Source of the DNA: Bordetella genomosp. 4
GTDB taxonomy: Bacteria > Pseudomonadota > Gammaproteobacteria > Burkholderiales > Burkholderiaceae_B
Length of the DNA stretch: 64,000 nucleotides
Direction of reading: 5' to 3'
NCBI RefSeq assembly: GCF_002261185.1
Contig: NZ_NEVQ01000003.1
Span: 390,304-454,303, forward strand
Each line of letters begins with the position of its first letter. Within the stretch, counting starts at the first letter, position 1. Below are positions 16,863 through 25,759 of this stretch, in pieces. Made by a program: the position numbers and the translations under genes. A model generated the notes under the pieces. That model ran no database searches, was not told the origin of the DNA, and saw only the letters and a list, made by a program, of their open reading frames with translations.

Positions 16863-18003
16863 AGAGATTCCTTTCAGCAATCGTGGAGTGCGGCGCGCAC
16901 AGCGTGTTCAAGCCGTCGGCCAGTTTTGCAGGCGAGGCGTGATTGAACAGCCCTTCGCGCAGAAATGCCGACGCGCGGCTTTGCAAAGCAATGAATCCAT
17001 CATGACGAGGCCGCAGGCTGGCCGCACTCAGGGTGTCGAACGTATCGAAATAGAAATGGCTGCTGTCTGCATTGACGGCTGGGTCTCGCCAGCTGGATAG
17101 GTGGCTAGGCTGGCCGGCATGCTGTGGAATGAAATGAGTTTGCGTGTCTTCGCTGAGCAGCCACAGCAGATGCTCGATCAGTGACGCATCGACCGCGCAG
17201 CGTCGCGAAATCGCGATACCAGTGCCGCCGAGAATAGAGCCGGGCGCATGCGATGCGACGCGCGGTGCATTGTGAAACGTCAATGCGGTACCTGCGGCGG
17301 CTCGTGTGTAGTTTACGTAGCCATAGACCAAGGGACATAGCACCACGTCGTCGTGCATGGTCATGTGATGCAGCAGGGAAATCGGGTTGGCGTCTCGTAC
17401 GGAAACGGGGCTGAGTGCAGCAAGTTCGACCAGCCATTCGCAGGCTTGTTGAAGGACTGCCGGCTGATGCCAGCGTCTGCCGTCATCTAAATTGAGGTCC
17501 GGGTCCAGCGCGGCGCACATCGACAACAGCGTCAGAAAGGCATGTGGACCCGCCAGCGACAGGGCGACTTGCTTAGTTTGTCGTGACAGCGCCAGTACAT
17601 CCTGCCATTGCACAGGCACGGCATGATCGCCTCGCTTCAGCAGATCCGGACGTACTGCCATCACTTGTGTTGCCGCATCCAGCGGCAGCGCCCATTGCTG
17701 GCCAGCCATGTGATAGCTGGCGTAGGTCAGCCCGATGCTGTTGCGTTCTATCGAACGCAATGCCTCATCGGGCAAGAGCCGATTCAGAGGTTGCAGGCAG
17801 CCTTGGGTCAAGGCTTCGCCCAAGTGCGGGTGATCGAGCACGATCAGATCGTACTGCTCGCACAATTGCGCGATGGGGGCGGATTCGAAGCCTTCGAGCG
17901 AATGCGTATGCCAGTCGATTAATCCAGTCTGGTCTGCAGCGGCTTGTAAAGCGGCATAACCTCTAGGGTGATCCCAGGTCAAGCCTCGCCAACGCCGGCT
18001 CAT
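16855..18003 (-). CDS. Solute-binding-protein homologue without signal peptide
   Basis: Resembles extracellular solute-binding proteins of ABC importers (382 residues; LRGLTWDHPRGY-like opening, then a binding-protein core with LIVLDHPHLGEAL and a SILGGTGIAISRR hinge region). It starts MSRRWRGLTWDHPRGYAALQ, with no hydrophobic segment or lipobox, and no upstream start would add one. No permease or ATPase gene is nearby. It is coupled by 4-bp and 8-bp overlaps to the CoA-transferase and enoyl-CoA hydratase genes, so it is probably cytoplasmic, possibly a ligand sensor or substrate chaperone. That role is inference. Confidence 0.72.
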   Translation of the reverse strand: MSRRWRGLTWDHPRGYAALQAAADQTGLIDWHTHSLEGFESAPIAQLCEQYDLIVLDHPHLGEALTQGCLQPLNRLLPDEALRSIERNSIGLTYASYHMAGQQWALPLDAATQVMAVRPDLLKRGDHAVPVQWQDVLALSRQTKQVALSLAGPHAFLTLLSMCAALDPDLNLDDGRRWHQPAVLQQACEWLVELAALSPVSVRDANPISLLHHMTMHDDVVLCPLVYGYVNYTRAAAGTALTFHNAPRVASHAPGSILGGTGIAISRRCAVDASLIEHLLWLLSEDTQTHFIPQHAGQPSHLSSWRDPAVNADSSHFYFDTFDTLSAASLRPRHDGFIALQSRASAFLREGLFNHASPAKLADGLNTLCAPHSTIAERNLCD

Positions 18004-19196
18004 GCCTGTTCTCCGCACACAATGGCGCCGTGCGCTTCAAAGGACGCGATACGATCCGCATCGAAGCCGTACTCACGCAGAATCTGCGCGCTGTGTTGGC
18101 CAGTCAAGGGCGCACCGCGCTCCACTCGCGCAGGCGTTTTGGTAAAACGAATGGGAAACCCCGGCGTTTTGACGTGGCCTTCAGTGGGGTGGTCATATTC
18201 GACAAAAGTCCCGTTGTGCGCGATCTGCGGGTCGGCCACCAACTCGGCATAGCCGTAGACAGGGCTGCACCAGATACCGGCGACGTTGAGCCGTTCGAAC
18301 CAGTCCTTTGTCGTGCGCTGTGTCATCGCCTCGCGCACCAGACGGAAAATCTCGTCCCGGTGATTCCAGCCAGCTGCCTCATCGGCATAGTCGAGCAGCG
18401 CGGGCTGTTCCAGCTCGCGCGCCAGCACGGCCATGTCAGGCATGGCCAGCGCCAGATAGCCGTCTTGCGTCGCAAAGGTGCCGTAGGGCGCGCGAATATA
18501 GCTGTGCGCATGGGGTTCGGCGCTGCGGGTCTGTGGCTTGCCGCCGACCGTGAAGACGGACAATTCCTGCATTTGCAGCGTTGTAATCGCGTCCAGCATG
18601 TTGACTTCGACTTTCTGGCCTTCGCCGGTGCGTTCGCGATGAAGCAGCGCGGCCAATACGCCCTCAAAGGCGCAGTAGGCAGTGACCGCGTCCACCAGGT
18701 ATTGACCAGCGGCACGCGGCGCCTCGCCATCGCGGCCGGCCGACAGCATGGCGCCGGACATGGCCTGCAACAGCAAATCCTGTCCGGGCCGGCGGGCATA
18801 GGGCCCGTCTTCGCCGAATCCCGACATCGAGACATATATCAGCCTCGGATTCAACGCCGACAGGCTTTCATAGTCGACGCCCAGGCGCTGAGCGACGCCG
18901 GGACGGTAGTTTTGAATGAACACATCGGCCTGGCTCGCCATCTGGCGAATGATGGTCTGGCCGTCCTCGCTTTTCAGGTCGACGGCGAGCGAGCGTTTGT
19001 TGCGGTTGAGCGAAAGAAAGGACACATTGATTTTGTTGCCTTTGATCCCGCCCGCAGGCGCATGGCGTTGCCATTCGCCTTCCTTGGGTTCGATCTTGAT
19101 CACGTCCGCGCCCAGGTCGCCCAGCCGCTGTGCGGCAAATGGACCTGCCATGGCAATCGAGCAATCCAGGACCTTGTAACCCGTCAAAATTCCCAT
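18000..19196 (-). CDS. CaiB/BaiF family (class III) CoA-transferase
   Basis: Moves CoA between acyl-CoA and a free carboxylic acid. The start at 19196 (MGILTGYKVLDCSIAMAGPF) gives 398 residues, the usual size. Family marks are GDLGADVIKIEPKEGE, SLNRNKRSLAVDLKS, DVFIQNYRPGVAQRLG and the region with the nucleophilic Asp, AAGQYLVDAVTAYCAFEG. It lies 11 bp after the SDR gene and overlaps the binding-protein homologue by ATGA. It would activate an acid formed by the upstream redox enzymes for the crotonase-fold enzyme; acyl acceptor unknown. Confidence 0.92.
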   Translation of the reverse strand: MGILTGYKVLDCSIAMAGPFAAQRLGDLGADVIKIEPKEGEWQRHAPAGGIKGNKINVSFLSLNRNKRSLAVDLKSEDGQTIIRQMASQADVFIQNYRPGVAQRLGVDYESLSALNPRLIYVSMSGFGEDGPYARRPGQDLLLQAMSGAMLSAGRDGEAPRAAGQYLVDAVTAYCAFEGVLAALLHRERTGEGQKVEVNMLDAITTLQMQELSVFTVGGKPQTRSAEPHAHSYIRAPYGTFATQDGYLALAMPDMAVLARELEQPALLDYADEAAGWNHRDEIFRLVREAMTQRTTKDWFERLNVAGIWCSPVYGYAELVADPQIAHNGTFVEYDHPTEGHVKTPGFPIRFTKTPARVERGAPLTGQHSAQILREYGFDADRIASFEAHGAIVCGEQA

Positions 19197-19207
19197 GATG
19201 AAACCTT

Positions 19208-19978
19208 TCAGTGCATGACCCAGCCGCCGTTGACAGCGAGGGTCTGGCCGGTGATGAAACCCGCTTCTTCGGAAGCGAGGAATACGATGGCAGCCGCGAT
19301 GTCGTTGGCGTGGCCGCGCCGTTTGATGGACTGGCGCTCGAGAACCATGCGCTCGTAGCCGGGCAGGTCGGGATGGATAGCCTCTGCCGCGGTAGGAAAG
19401 GCGCCTGGCGAGATGGCGTTGCAGGTGATGCCCGATGCGCCGAATTCCCGTGCCAGGGCGCGTGTGTTGCCGAGCATGGCGCCCTTGGATTCGACATACG
19501 GCTGCAGCAGTTCCCAGCCGCCCGACAGCGTGATGGACACGATGTTGATGATGCGGCCCCACTGTTGTTGCTGCATGCCGGGCAGGGCGGCGCGTACGAT
19601 CTGCAATGCGGCCGAGACGTTGATGCGATGAATCAGCGCGCGATCATCGTCGCTGTAGTCTTCGAAACGTTTGGATGGGTAGATGGCGGCATTGTTGATC
19701 ACGACATCGATGGCGTGATCAGCAGTCATCGAATCCAACGTGCGTTGCAGCGCAGCGGTATCGGCCAGATCCACGGACAGGGCCTGCAATTGACTGGCGA
19801 GTTCGGCAGGCACGGCCTCTTGCAATTGTCGCAGTGCTTCGGCATCGCGGTCCAAGGCAAACAGTTGTGCGCCTTGGCGCAGCAGCGCCAGGCTGACGCC
19901 GTGCCCTAGCCCTCCGCCAGCCCCCGTCAGCAGGACGCGGCGGCCTTGCAAGGAGAACGACATGCCCGATGTGTTCAT
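19208..19978 (-). CDS. Short-chain dehydrogenase/reductase
   Basis: NAD(P)-dependent oxidoreductase of 256 residues. The nucleotide-binding motif is LLTGAGGGLGHGVSLAL, NNAAIYPS is the NNAG-type motif, Ser is in INIVSITLSGG and the catalytic YxxxK is PYVESKGAM. The start at 19978 overlaps the preceding gene by four bases; an internal Met five codons later is an alternative. The C-terminal GFITGQTLAVNGGW is typical of sugar or alcohol dehydrogenases. Probably oxidises a hydroxyl on the pathway intermediate. Confidence 0.9.
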   Translation of the reverse strand: MNTSGMSFSLQGRRVLLTGAGGGLGHGVSLALLRQGAQLFALDRDAEALRQLQEAVPAELASQLQALSVDLADTAALQRTLDSMTADHAIDVVINNAAIYPSKRFEDYSDDDRALIHRINVSAALQIVRAALPGMQQQQWGRIINIVSITLSGGWELLQPYVESKGAMLGNTRALAREFGASGITCNAISPGAFPTAAEAIHPDLPGYERMVLERQSIKRRGHANDIAAAIVFLASEEAGFITGQTLAVNGGWVMH

Positions 19979-21171
19979 GTCGAGGCTCCCGAGTCTGTGC
20001 TGCGGTTCAGGGGTAGAAACTCGCCGGAGAGCGCTGGATAGTCTTCTCCTGGCTGCGGTGCGATGGCGCGTATGCGTTGTTCGCATTGCGCGATGTCGTT
20101 GGCATCGCCCAGGATGCGGATGCACGTGTCGTAACGGCGTTCTTCTGCATGCTCTAGCCAGATGAGTTCGCCGCGTTCACGGGCTGCGCCTTCGCCCAGC
20201 ACATGATTGGTGGACGGCTCGATTCCCATGGCATATTGCCCGGCTTGAAAATTCTGCCATTGATATTGGCAAGGGAATTGATCTTTGCGCGTGGTGACTT
20301 CGATACCGATATTCAGGCGATCATTCACCAGCGCGACGGGCACGTAGCCGTCCCCGTCCGCTTTCATTTCGTGCTGCCACACTTGTTCGTGGAATCCCAG
20401 TTGCGGTGCAGGCATGCGTTGATAGCCTACGCCTTGTGCACGGTAGTCATTGGCATGGGCGGCCCAGACGACGTCCTGGATAGGGGCGAGATAACGAGAA
20501 GCCTCATCCAGCACGGGATAGCCGACGTTCAAGTGATAGCAGAACATGTGCGGCGTGCGGTAAAAACCACGATTGACGACCCGGTCGTGCAATTGAATAT
20601 CGTTGGTGCCGACCTCGATTTCGATACGCCGGTGCAGCTCCAGATGTTCGCCAAACACAGTGCCTTGCGACACCATGCCCTCGGCCCATAGAAAGCATCT
20701 GTCGCCGTCCCAGCGTTCGCCATAGCCTGTCAGGCGCGCGGGAATGGTGCCGACGCGGCCGTGAATCGAGTGCTGTACCTTTTCTCGAGGCTTATAGACG
20801 TAGTTGTCCGCCGGCGAATCATGCATAAACAGGATGTGATCCAGGCCACACGTGATCATCAGGCCAGAGAACGATCGCATCCATCCCAGCCCTGATTCGC
20901 CCTCGTATTCATGCAGCCCGGGATGGCGAAAGCCCGCCGGCGAATGCCAGCCCACGGCATAGCCACGGAACTCGCATTCGGCGATGTCCATGGCGCGATC
21001 GACCAGCACGGTAAATCGCAGTCCTGTGCCGCTGCGAAACTCCAGCAGCCGGATATCCCGTTCAACGCCGTCCTGCAGCGTGACGAGCCGCACGCCGGCA
21101 AACTGCGCCAGTTGTCCGCAGCGCGATTCGATTTGTTGCCGGTTCATGGCGGTGGCATATAACTGTGCCAT
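19975..21171 (-). CDS. DUF4432 family, aldose 1-epimerase-like protein
   Basis: A 398-residue galactose-mutarotase-fold protein of the DUF4432 group. Visible motifs are VLVDRAMDIAECEFRGYAVGW, LMITCGLDH, HSIHGRVGTIPA, the segment YHLNVGYPVLDEASR and GIEPSTNHVLG. Members sit in sugar and cyclitol catabolic operons and probably interconvert anomers or bind a sugar acid; few have been tested. It is the third gene of the operon, 77 bp after the TIM-barrel gene, and overlaps the SDR gene by ATGA. Confidence 0.85.
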   Translation of the reverse strand: MAQLYATAMNRQQIESRCGQLAQFAGVRLVTLQDGVERDIRLLEFRSGTGLRFTVLVDRAMDIAECEFRGYAVGWHSPAGFRHPGLHEYEGESGLGWMRSFSGLMITCGLDHILFMHDSPADNYVYKPREKVQHSIHGRVGTIPARLTGYGERWDGDRCFLWAEGMVSQGTVFGEHLELHRRIEIEVGTNDIQLHDRVVNRGFYRTPHMFCYHLNVGYPVLDEASRYLAPIQDVVWAAHANDYRAQGVGYQRMPAPQLGFHEQVWQHEMKADGDGYVPVALVNDRLNIGIEVTTRKDQFPCQYQWQNFQAGQYAMGIEPSTNHVLGEGAARERGELIWLEHAEERRYDTCIRILGDANDIAQCEQRIRAIAPQPGEDYPALSGEFLPLNRSTDSGAST

Positions 21172-21248
21172 GGATGCTTCTACTCCAGAGGCCGGTGCGC
21201 TACTGCACCGGAGATGGTGAAATGACTAGAGGTGCGCGTGTATACAGA

Positions 21249-22163
21249 TCACACGCCGTTGGCCAGCAGCTTGCCGTCCAGGAATGCCTTGGCGCGCGGG
21301 ACGTCGTCTTCGGTCAAGTGCTCGATGATGATGGGGATGTTGGGATGGCGTTTGGCCAGGCGCTGCAAATACAGGTCGTAATTCAGGCTGCCCAGTCCCG
21401 GAGCCGGCAATTCGATTTCGCCCACGCCTCGGAACGTATGGCTTTCAGCAGCATCAGCATCGCCGATATCGCTGTGTTTTTCGGATTTATCGCCCTCGGC
21501 GCGCTTGACGTCTTTGGCGTGTGCAATGCAGATCTTGTCGGACAGCGCATCGAAGACCTGATTGAGCGTCTTGTCCATATCGTCGATGTTGTGATCTTCG
21601 AAATAATTCGTCGGGTCCATCAACAAACCCAGGCCAGGATGATTGACCTCGGCAAACATGCGCAGCGTTTCCTCTACCGAGCCCACGACGTTGTTGACGT
21701 AGGTCTCCAGCAAAAATATCGCGCCATGATCGTAGGCATGTTGTGCCAGGTCTTGAATCACCGAACGGCATTGTTCCCAGCCTTCTTCGGTCTTGTTTTT
21801 CGGGTGATGCACCCAATCGCTATCGGTGGCGAACGTGCCGGTCTCAGAGATCACGTAGGGGGATCCCAGATACTGAGCGTGCGCGATGATTTCCTTCAGG
21901 TAGCCATTGCGACGTTGCCGTTCTGCGGGCTCGGGATGCACGATGTTGGTGTAGGCCGAGATACAAGAGATGGGCAGGTTATGTTCGCGAAAGGTATCGC
22001 GGATGCGTTTGCATTTTTCAGGAGTGATCTGGCCTGCGCTGAGGTCCATGTCCTTGAAATGCAGGTCCAATTGCACGGTGTTGAAGCCTTGTGCCCGGAT
22101 TTTGGCGGCCGAGGTGGCGAGGTCGTACGGGAAATAGCCTGAAAAAATGCCGGTTTGAATCAC
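21249..22163 (-). CDS. Sugar phosphate isomerase/epimerase (xylose-isomerase-like TIM barrel)
   Basis: A 304-residue AP-endonuclease-2-fold TIM barrel. Likely metal ligands are the Glu in AIFLLETYVNN, Asp in LLMDPTNYFED, His in CIAHAKDV and the Glu in PIIIEHLTEDD, the set used by D-tagatose 3-epimerase and inosose isomerase/dehydratase relatives. An acidic insertion, KRAEGDKSEKHSDIGDADAAE, lies between the third and fourth ligand regions. With the Gfo/Idh/MocA gene 39 bp ahead, it resembles the core of inositol-type or 3-keto-sugar pathways. Confidence 0.88.
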   Translation of the reverse strand: MIQTGIFSGYFPYDLATSAAKIRAQGFNTVQLDLHFKDMDLSAGQITPEKCKRIRDTFREHNLPISCISAYTNIVHPEPAERQRRNGYLKEIIAHAQYLGSPYVISETGTFATDSDWVHHPKNKTEEGWEQCRSVIQDLAQHAYDHGAIFLLETYVNNVVGSVEETLRMFAEVNHPGLGLLMDPTNYFEDHNIDDMDKTLNQVFDALSDKICIAHAKDVKRAEGDKSEKHSDIGDADAAESHTFRGVGEIELPAPGLGSLNYDLYLQRLAKRHPNIPIIIEHLTEDDVPRAKAFLDGKLLANGV

Positions 22164-22202
22164 GTTTGTCTCCTTGGTGCAGGGCGGTGCCGCCCCTTTG
22201 GT

Positions 22203-23297
22203 TTACTTGTGTTGGATCGGAACTTCGTCCAGGCGTACCGTCCGGCGCTCGGCATCGGATAGATACGCAGCCTCGACCAGCGCCATGGTTTTGACGTTGT
22301 CGGCAACCGTCAGCGCGGGCTCGGTGCCGCTGGCCAGTGCGTACTGCAGTTGTTCCATCACACCGATAAAGGCCTGCGGAAACCACATGGAGGACCATTC
22401 GGGCGTGACCCATTGGCCTTGCGTAGCCTGTTTCGACGTGTAGGACAGCGTGGAGGGCTGGCCGTGCGGCCAGCCTATAGTGCCCTTTGCCACGCCCTCG
22501 GTACCCTCGACTCGCCAATGGATGTATTGGTCGTCGGCGTGGCCCTCGCCGCGAGGCCCGGCCCATACGTCTTCCAATGACAAGGCCATGAGCCCGGATG
22601 CGAATTGCAGCGTCGTGGTGACGATGCCGTCGTGATGGGGAAATGTCGTGCGCGGGTCGCTGCGGGTGAGGGTGGTAACGTGAGTCGGCTCGCCAAACAG
22701 ATAGCGCAGCACGTCCAGGTGATGCACGCTCATGTTCGAGAGCGTGAGGCGATCATAGTCAGCTAAGAAACCCTGCCAGTGTGGAATGGCATGCATGTCG
22801 ATCTGGGCCAGCACAGGGGTACCGAGCACGCCTTGGTCGAGTAACTGCTTGAGCACGCGCATGGATTGGTCATAGCGCATGTTCTGATTGACCGATAGCA
22901 GTTTGCCGGCGCGCTGAGCCTCATCACGCAATGCGATGGCTTCCGGCAAAGACAACGCTAATGGTTTCTGCGCCAGGATTGCTTTGACGTTGGGTGCGGC
23001 AAGTGCAGCGCGGATCAGTGCGGGTTGCTGATCCGGCGGGAAAGCAATATCGACGATGTCGACGTCAGGATCGTTGATGAGCGCTTGGGGCGAATCATGG
23101 ACCCGCCCGATCTCCCATCGTTGCGCGACGGCCTGCGCTTTGCTCGGCGTGCGCGAGGCAATGGCGACCACTTGAAAACCCGCTTCACGATAGGCCGCGA
23201 GATGACATTCCGCCATGATCATCCCTGCGCCGATGCAACCAATACGAAACTGGCGTTCTCGCACCGGCGGGTCGGGCTGGAGGGTAAGAGGGGGCAT
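22203..23297 (-). CDS. Gfo/Idh/MocA family oxidoreductase
   Basis: NAD(P)-dependent sugar or cyclitol dehydrogenase, 364 residues. The Rossmann motif is RIGCIGAGMIMAECHL; the conserved EKP is QKP here (ILAQKPLALSLPEA); the substrate region shows MSVHHLDVLRYLFGEP, where the His pair is typical of the catalytic segment. It is the first gene of the operon and probably performs the first oxidation. The promoter and repeated ACATCA motifs lie just upstream, opposite the LacI-type regulator. Confidence 0.92.
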   Translation of the reverse strand: MPPLTLQPDPPVRERQFRIGCIGAGMIMAECHLAAYREAGFQVVAIASRTPSKAQAVAQRWEIGRVHDSPQALINDPDVDIVDIAFPPDQQPALIRAALAAPNVKAILAQKPLALSLPEAIALRDEAQRAGKLLSVNQNMRYDQSMRVLKQLLDQGVLGTPVLAQIDMHAIPHWQGFLADYDRLTLSNMSVHHLDVLRYLFGEPTHVTTLTRSDPRTTFPHHDGIVTTTLQFASGLMALSLEDVWAGPRGEGHADDQYIHWRVEGTEGVAKGTIGWPHGQPSTLSYTSKQATQGQWVTPEWSSMWFPQAFIGVMEQLQYALASGTEPALTVADNVKTMALVEAAYLSDAERRTVRLDEVPIQHK

Positions 23298-23662
23298 GGC
23301 GGTCTCCGATGGCTGGCCAGTCTTGCGAGTCAGGCAGAAAGCCCAACTCGAAGCGAGCGCTTGATTGATCTAATTGGAGGTCATTATTACATCATTTCCA
23401 TCTTTAAATAACATCAATAAACATCAGAAATAGCCCTTATCGACAGAAAGAAAGTCATTCTTTACGTGCAGCAGGCCTGTGCCGGCCGCGCGCAGTGGCA
23501 TCAGAGGGCGCGCTGCGCACTGCCTATTACCCGAGCACACAGCGCAAAATCCCTTGGTGTTCGCATTCTTGATTCAATCACATCATTTTGATGTAATTAA
23601 ATCAAATTGATGTGATATGATCCATCCCCATACCGACTGATGATGACGTTAAGGTGACCACG
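23298..23662. promoter_or_regulatory. Divergent control region of the catabolic operon and its LacI-type regulator
   Basis: About 365 bp, much more AT-rich than its surroundings. A 38-bp quasi-palindrome (23578-23615; 17 of 19 position pairs match) has TCACATCA and TGATGTGA ends and an inner TTGATGTAATTAAATCAA. Three further ACATCA half-sites lie near the operon start (23389, 23411, 23421). Half-site repetition on both sides of a divergent regulator suggests operators for that regulator, perhaps with looping. I could not place convincing -35/-10 boxes. Confidence 0.6.
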
Positions 23663-24673
23663 ATGGCGCGAGCCACCATCACGACGATTGCCGAGGCCGC
23701 GGGGGTCTCTACTGCCACCGTCGACCGTGTGCTGAATGGGCGCGAAGGCGTACGCCGCCAGACGCGGGACCACGTCTTGGCGATCGCGCGCAAGCTGGGG
23801 TACGGCGCCGAGCTGGGCCAATCCGAGAGCACCGCCATGCGCCTCGATTTTGTGCTGCCCGCCGGCGATAACAGTTTTATGGTGCTGTTGCGCCAGCATC
23901 TGCAGGCCGAGGCGCAACGCCGCCCAGATATTCAGGCGAGATTGCATTTGGTTGAGGGCTTTAATGCCGACAAGCTGGCGGCGCAGCTCTATCAACTGAA
24001 GGGCAATACCGATGGCGTCGGGCTGGTCGGGCTGGACGACCCTCAGGTTCGAGACGCCATCGCTGCATTGCAAGTCGGCGGTATTCCCGTGTGCACCTTG
24101 GTGTCGGATATTCCGACGTCATCGCGCATCGGTTATGTGGGTATAGATAATCGCGCGGCGGGGCGGCTGGCTGCCAGCTTGCTGGGGCGCTTTTTGCCGC
24201 CGGGCGTATCGCAGGGGGTGACGGTATTTCTGGGCTCGCTCGCCTACCGTGGACACGAGGAGCGCGAAATGGGTTTTCGAGCGTTGCTCAACGAGGAGTT
24301 CCCGCACCTGAAGATCGAGCGCATGCTGGAAATCGGTGATGATCGCGCTCGTGCTTATGAGTTGACTCGGCAGGTGTTGCAGCAGTCCACGCCGGCGGGC
24401 ATCTATAACGTCGGTGCCGGCAACTCAGGCATCGGCCGCGCCTTGCAAGAGGCCGGCGTGCAGCGCCAGGTCGTGTTTGTGGGACACGATCTGACGACGA
24501 CCTCGCGGCAGTTTCTGCTGGATCGCACGATGGATGCGGTGATAGATCAAAATCCTCGCGTCGAGGCGCGCGAGGCGATCAGCATGCTTGCTGCAGCGGT
24601 GCGAGGATTGTCTGAGCCGACATATATGCCACGGCTGCAAGTGATTTTTCGCGAAAACATTCCATCGAGCTGA
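23663..24673 (+). CDS. LacI-family transcriptional regulator
   Basis: A 336-residue repressor-type protein. The N-terminal HTH and hinge are TTIAEAAGVSTATVDRVLNG and REGVRRQTRDHVLAIARKLGYG; the rest is a periplasmic-binding-protein-like sensor domain (RLDFVLPAGDNSFM onward, YVGIDNRAAGRLAASLL). The ATG at 23663 has AAGGTG ahead; a GTG nine bases upstream is an alternative. It faces the seven-gene operon and very likely controls it in response to a sugar-like ligand, consistent with the sugar-type enzymes there. Confidence 0.9.
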   Translation: MARATITTIAEAAGVSTATVDRVLNGREGVRRQTRDHVLAIARKLGYGAELGQSESTAMRLDFVLPAGDNSFMVLLRQHLQAEAQRRPDIQARLHLVEGFNADKLAAQLYQLKGNTDGVGLVGLDDPQVRDAIAALQVGGIPVCTLVSDIPTSSRIGYVGIDNRAAGRLAASLLGRFLPPGVSQGVTVFLGSLAYRGHEEREMGFRALLNEEFPHLKIERMLEIGDDRARAYELTRQVLQQSTPAGIYNVGAGNSGIGRALQEAGVQRQVVFVGHDLTTTSRQFLLDRTMDAVIDQNPRVEAREAISMLAAAVRGLSEPTYMPRLQVIFRENIPSS

Positions 24674-24686
24674 CGCGCCGCAGTTT

Positions 24687-25601
24687 TTATCCCGCCGACT
24701 GCGAGGCGGTATTGTCGGCAGCTGCAGCTGGATAGGCCTTGCCCGCGTCGCGAATAAAGTCCCGCACAGCGGTCTCGTAAACTGCACCGCTGCGGATCGC
24801 GCCGGAATGCGAGGCACCCTCGATTTTGATGACGCGTTTGAGATTTTCCGGGACTTTGACGGCTGCTGCGAAAAGTTCATCGCTCATGGTGTGCGGCACG
24901 ACGCGGTCTGCCGTGCCGTGTAAAAACAGCATAGGCGTGTTTAACGTTGCCAGCTTTTCCACGGACGCAAAGGGCTGCGTCACCAACAGACTCGCACCGG
25001 GAAGCTTGCCCCATTTCAACGTACCCAGCATGGCGGCAATGCTGGTAAAACTGGATTCGACGATCAACCCCGCAAAGGCAGGCATATCGGGACGCGACGC
25101 CAGATCGATCGCAATTGCGCCGCCCAGGCTATGGCCGTAGACAAATCGCTTGGCGGGATCGGGTTGGCGGCGAGCGAGTTCGTGTAACGCTGCAGAGGCG
25201 TCCTCGAATGCGGAGTCTTCCGATGGCAATCGCGGTGTCGATTGGCCAAAGCCGCGGTAGTCGATGGCCAGCACCGAATAGCCCATGCGAGTCCAGCCGG
25301 ACATGCGAAAGGCGCTACCGTTCAGATTCCAGCGCGCGCCGTGCAGATAGAGCACGGTCGGGGCCGACGTGTTCGGATGTTGCCAATACCAGGCATGGAC
25401 CTTGTCGCCGTCTTCCAGCGTCAGATCAAAAACCTTCGTGCCGGTCGGCGGCTCGCTCCACCAACGCTGCGGTTCGGGCTCGGGAGAAAAAATCGCTTGC
25501 CGTTGCCAGGCATCGAGTTGCGTGCAGCCGACCACGCTGGCACAAGCCAGCAGACCGACGACGATAAGGCGCCGTAAAGAGAATCGCGGCAGCAAAGACA
25601 T
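24687..25601 (-). CDS. Alpha/beta-hydrolase lipoprotein
   Basis: Probable membrane-anchored serine hydrolase. The start at 25601 gives MSLLPRFSLRRLIVVGLLAC followed by ASVVGCTQL, a lipoprotein signal with VVGC lipobox. The nucleophile elbow is VYGHSLGGAIA, the acid is in LHGTADRVVP and the His in EGASHSGAI. LYLHGARWNLNG is the oxyanion-hole segment. The family (Bem46/YfhR-type) has esterase members of unclear physiological role. It converges on the LacI-type gene with 13 bp between stop codons. Confidence 0.85.
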   Translation of the reverse strand: MSLLPRFSLRRLIVVGLLACASVVGCTQLDAWQRQAIFSPEPEPQRWWSEPPTGTKVFDLTLEDGDKVHAWYWQHPNTSAPTVLYLHGARWNLNGSAFRMSGWTRMGYSVLAIDYRGFGQSTPRLPSEDSAFEDASAALHELARRQPDPAKRFVYGHSLGGAIAIDLASRPDMPAFAGLIVESSFTSIAAMLGTLKWGKLPGASLLVTQPFASVEKLATLNTPMLFLHGTADRVVPHTMSDELFAAAVKVPENLKRVIKIEGASHSGAIRSGAVYETAVRDFIRDAGKAYPAAAADNTASQSAG

Positions 25602-25759
25602 AAGCAAGGTGGCCACAGTCTCTGCGGCCGAATACGGAATGCGTTGTCGATCATACACTGCGTCGCGTCATCAAGGCGCGAGCCGGTTGCGCAGCGTAAT
25701 GGCGATGTATTTGCCGCCGAGGTGACGAGCTAGGGACGACGTCGACGAACGGATCGTTC

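Noticed and set aside
18000..19562. Fusion of the SDR and CoA-transferase into one 520-residue protein
   Set aside because: The N-terminal part of that frame is an out-of-frame reading of the SDR gene; the CoA-transferase has its own ATG at 19196 at family length.
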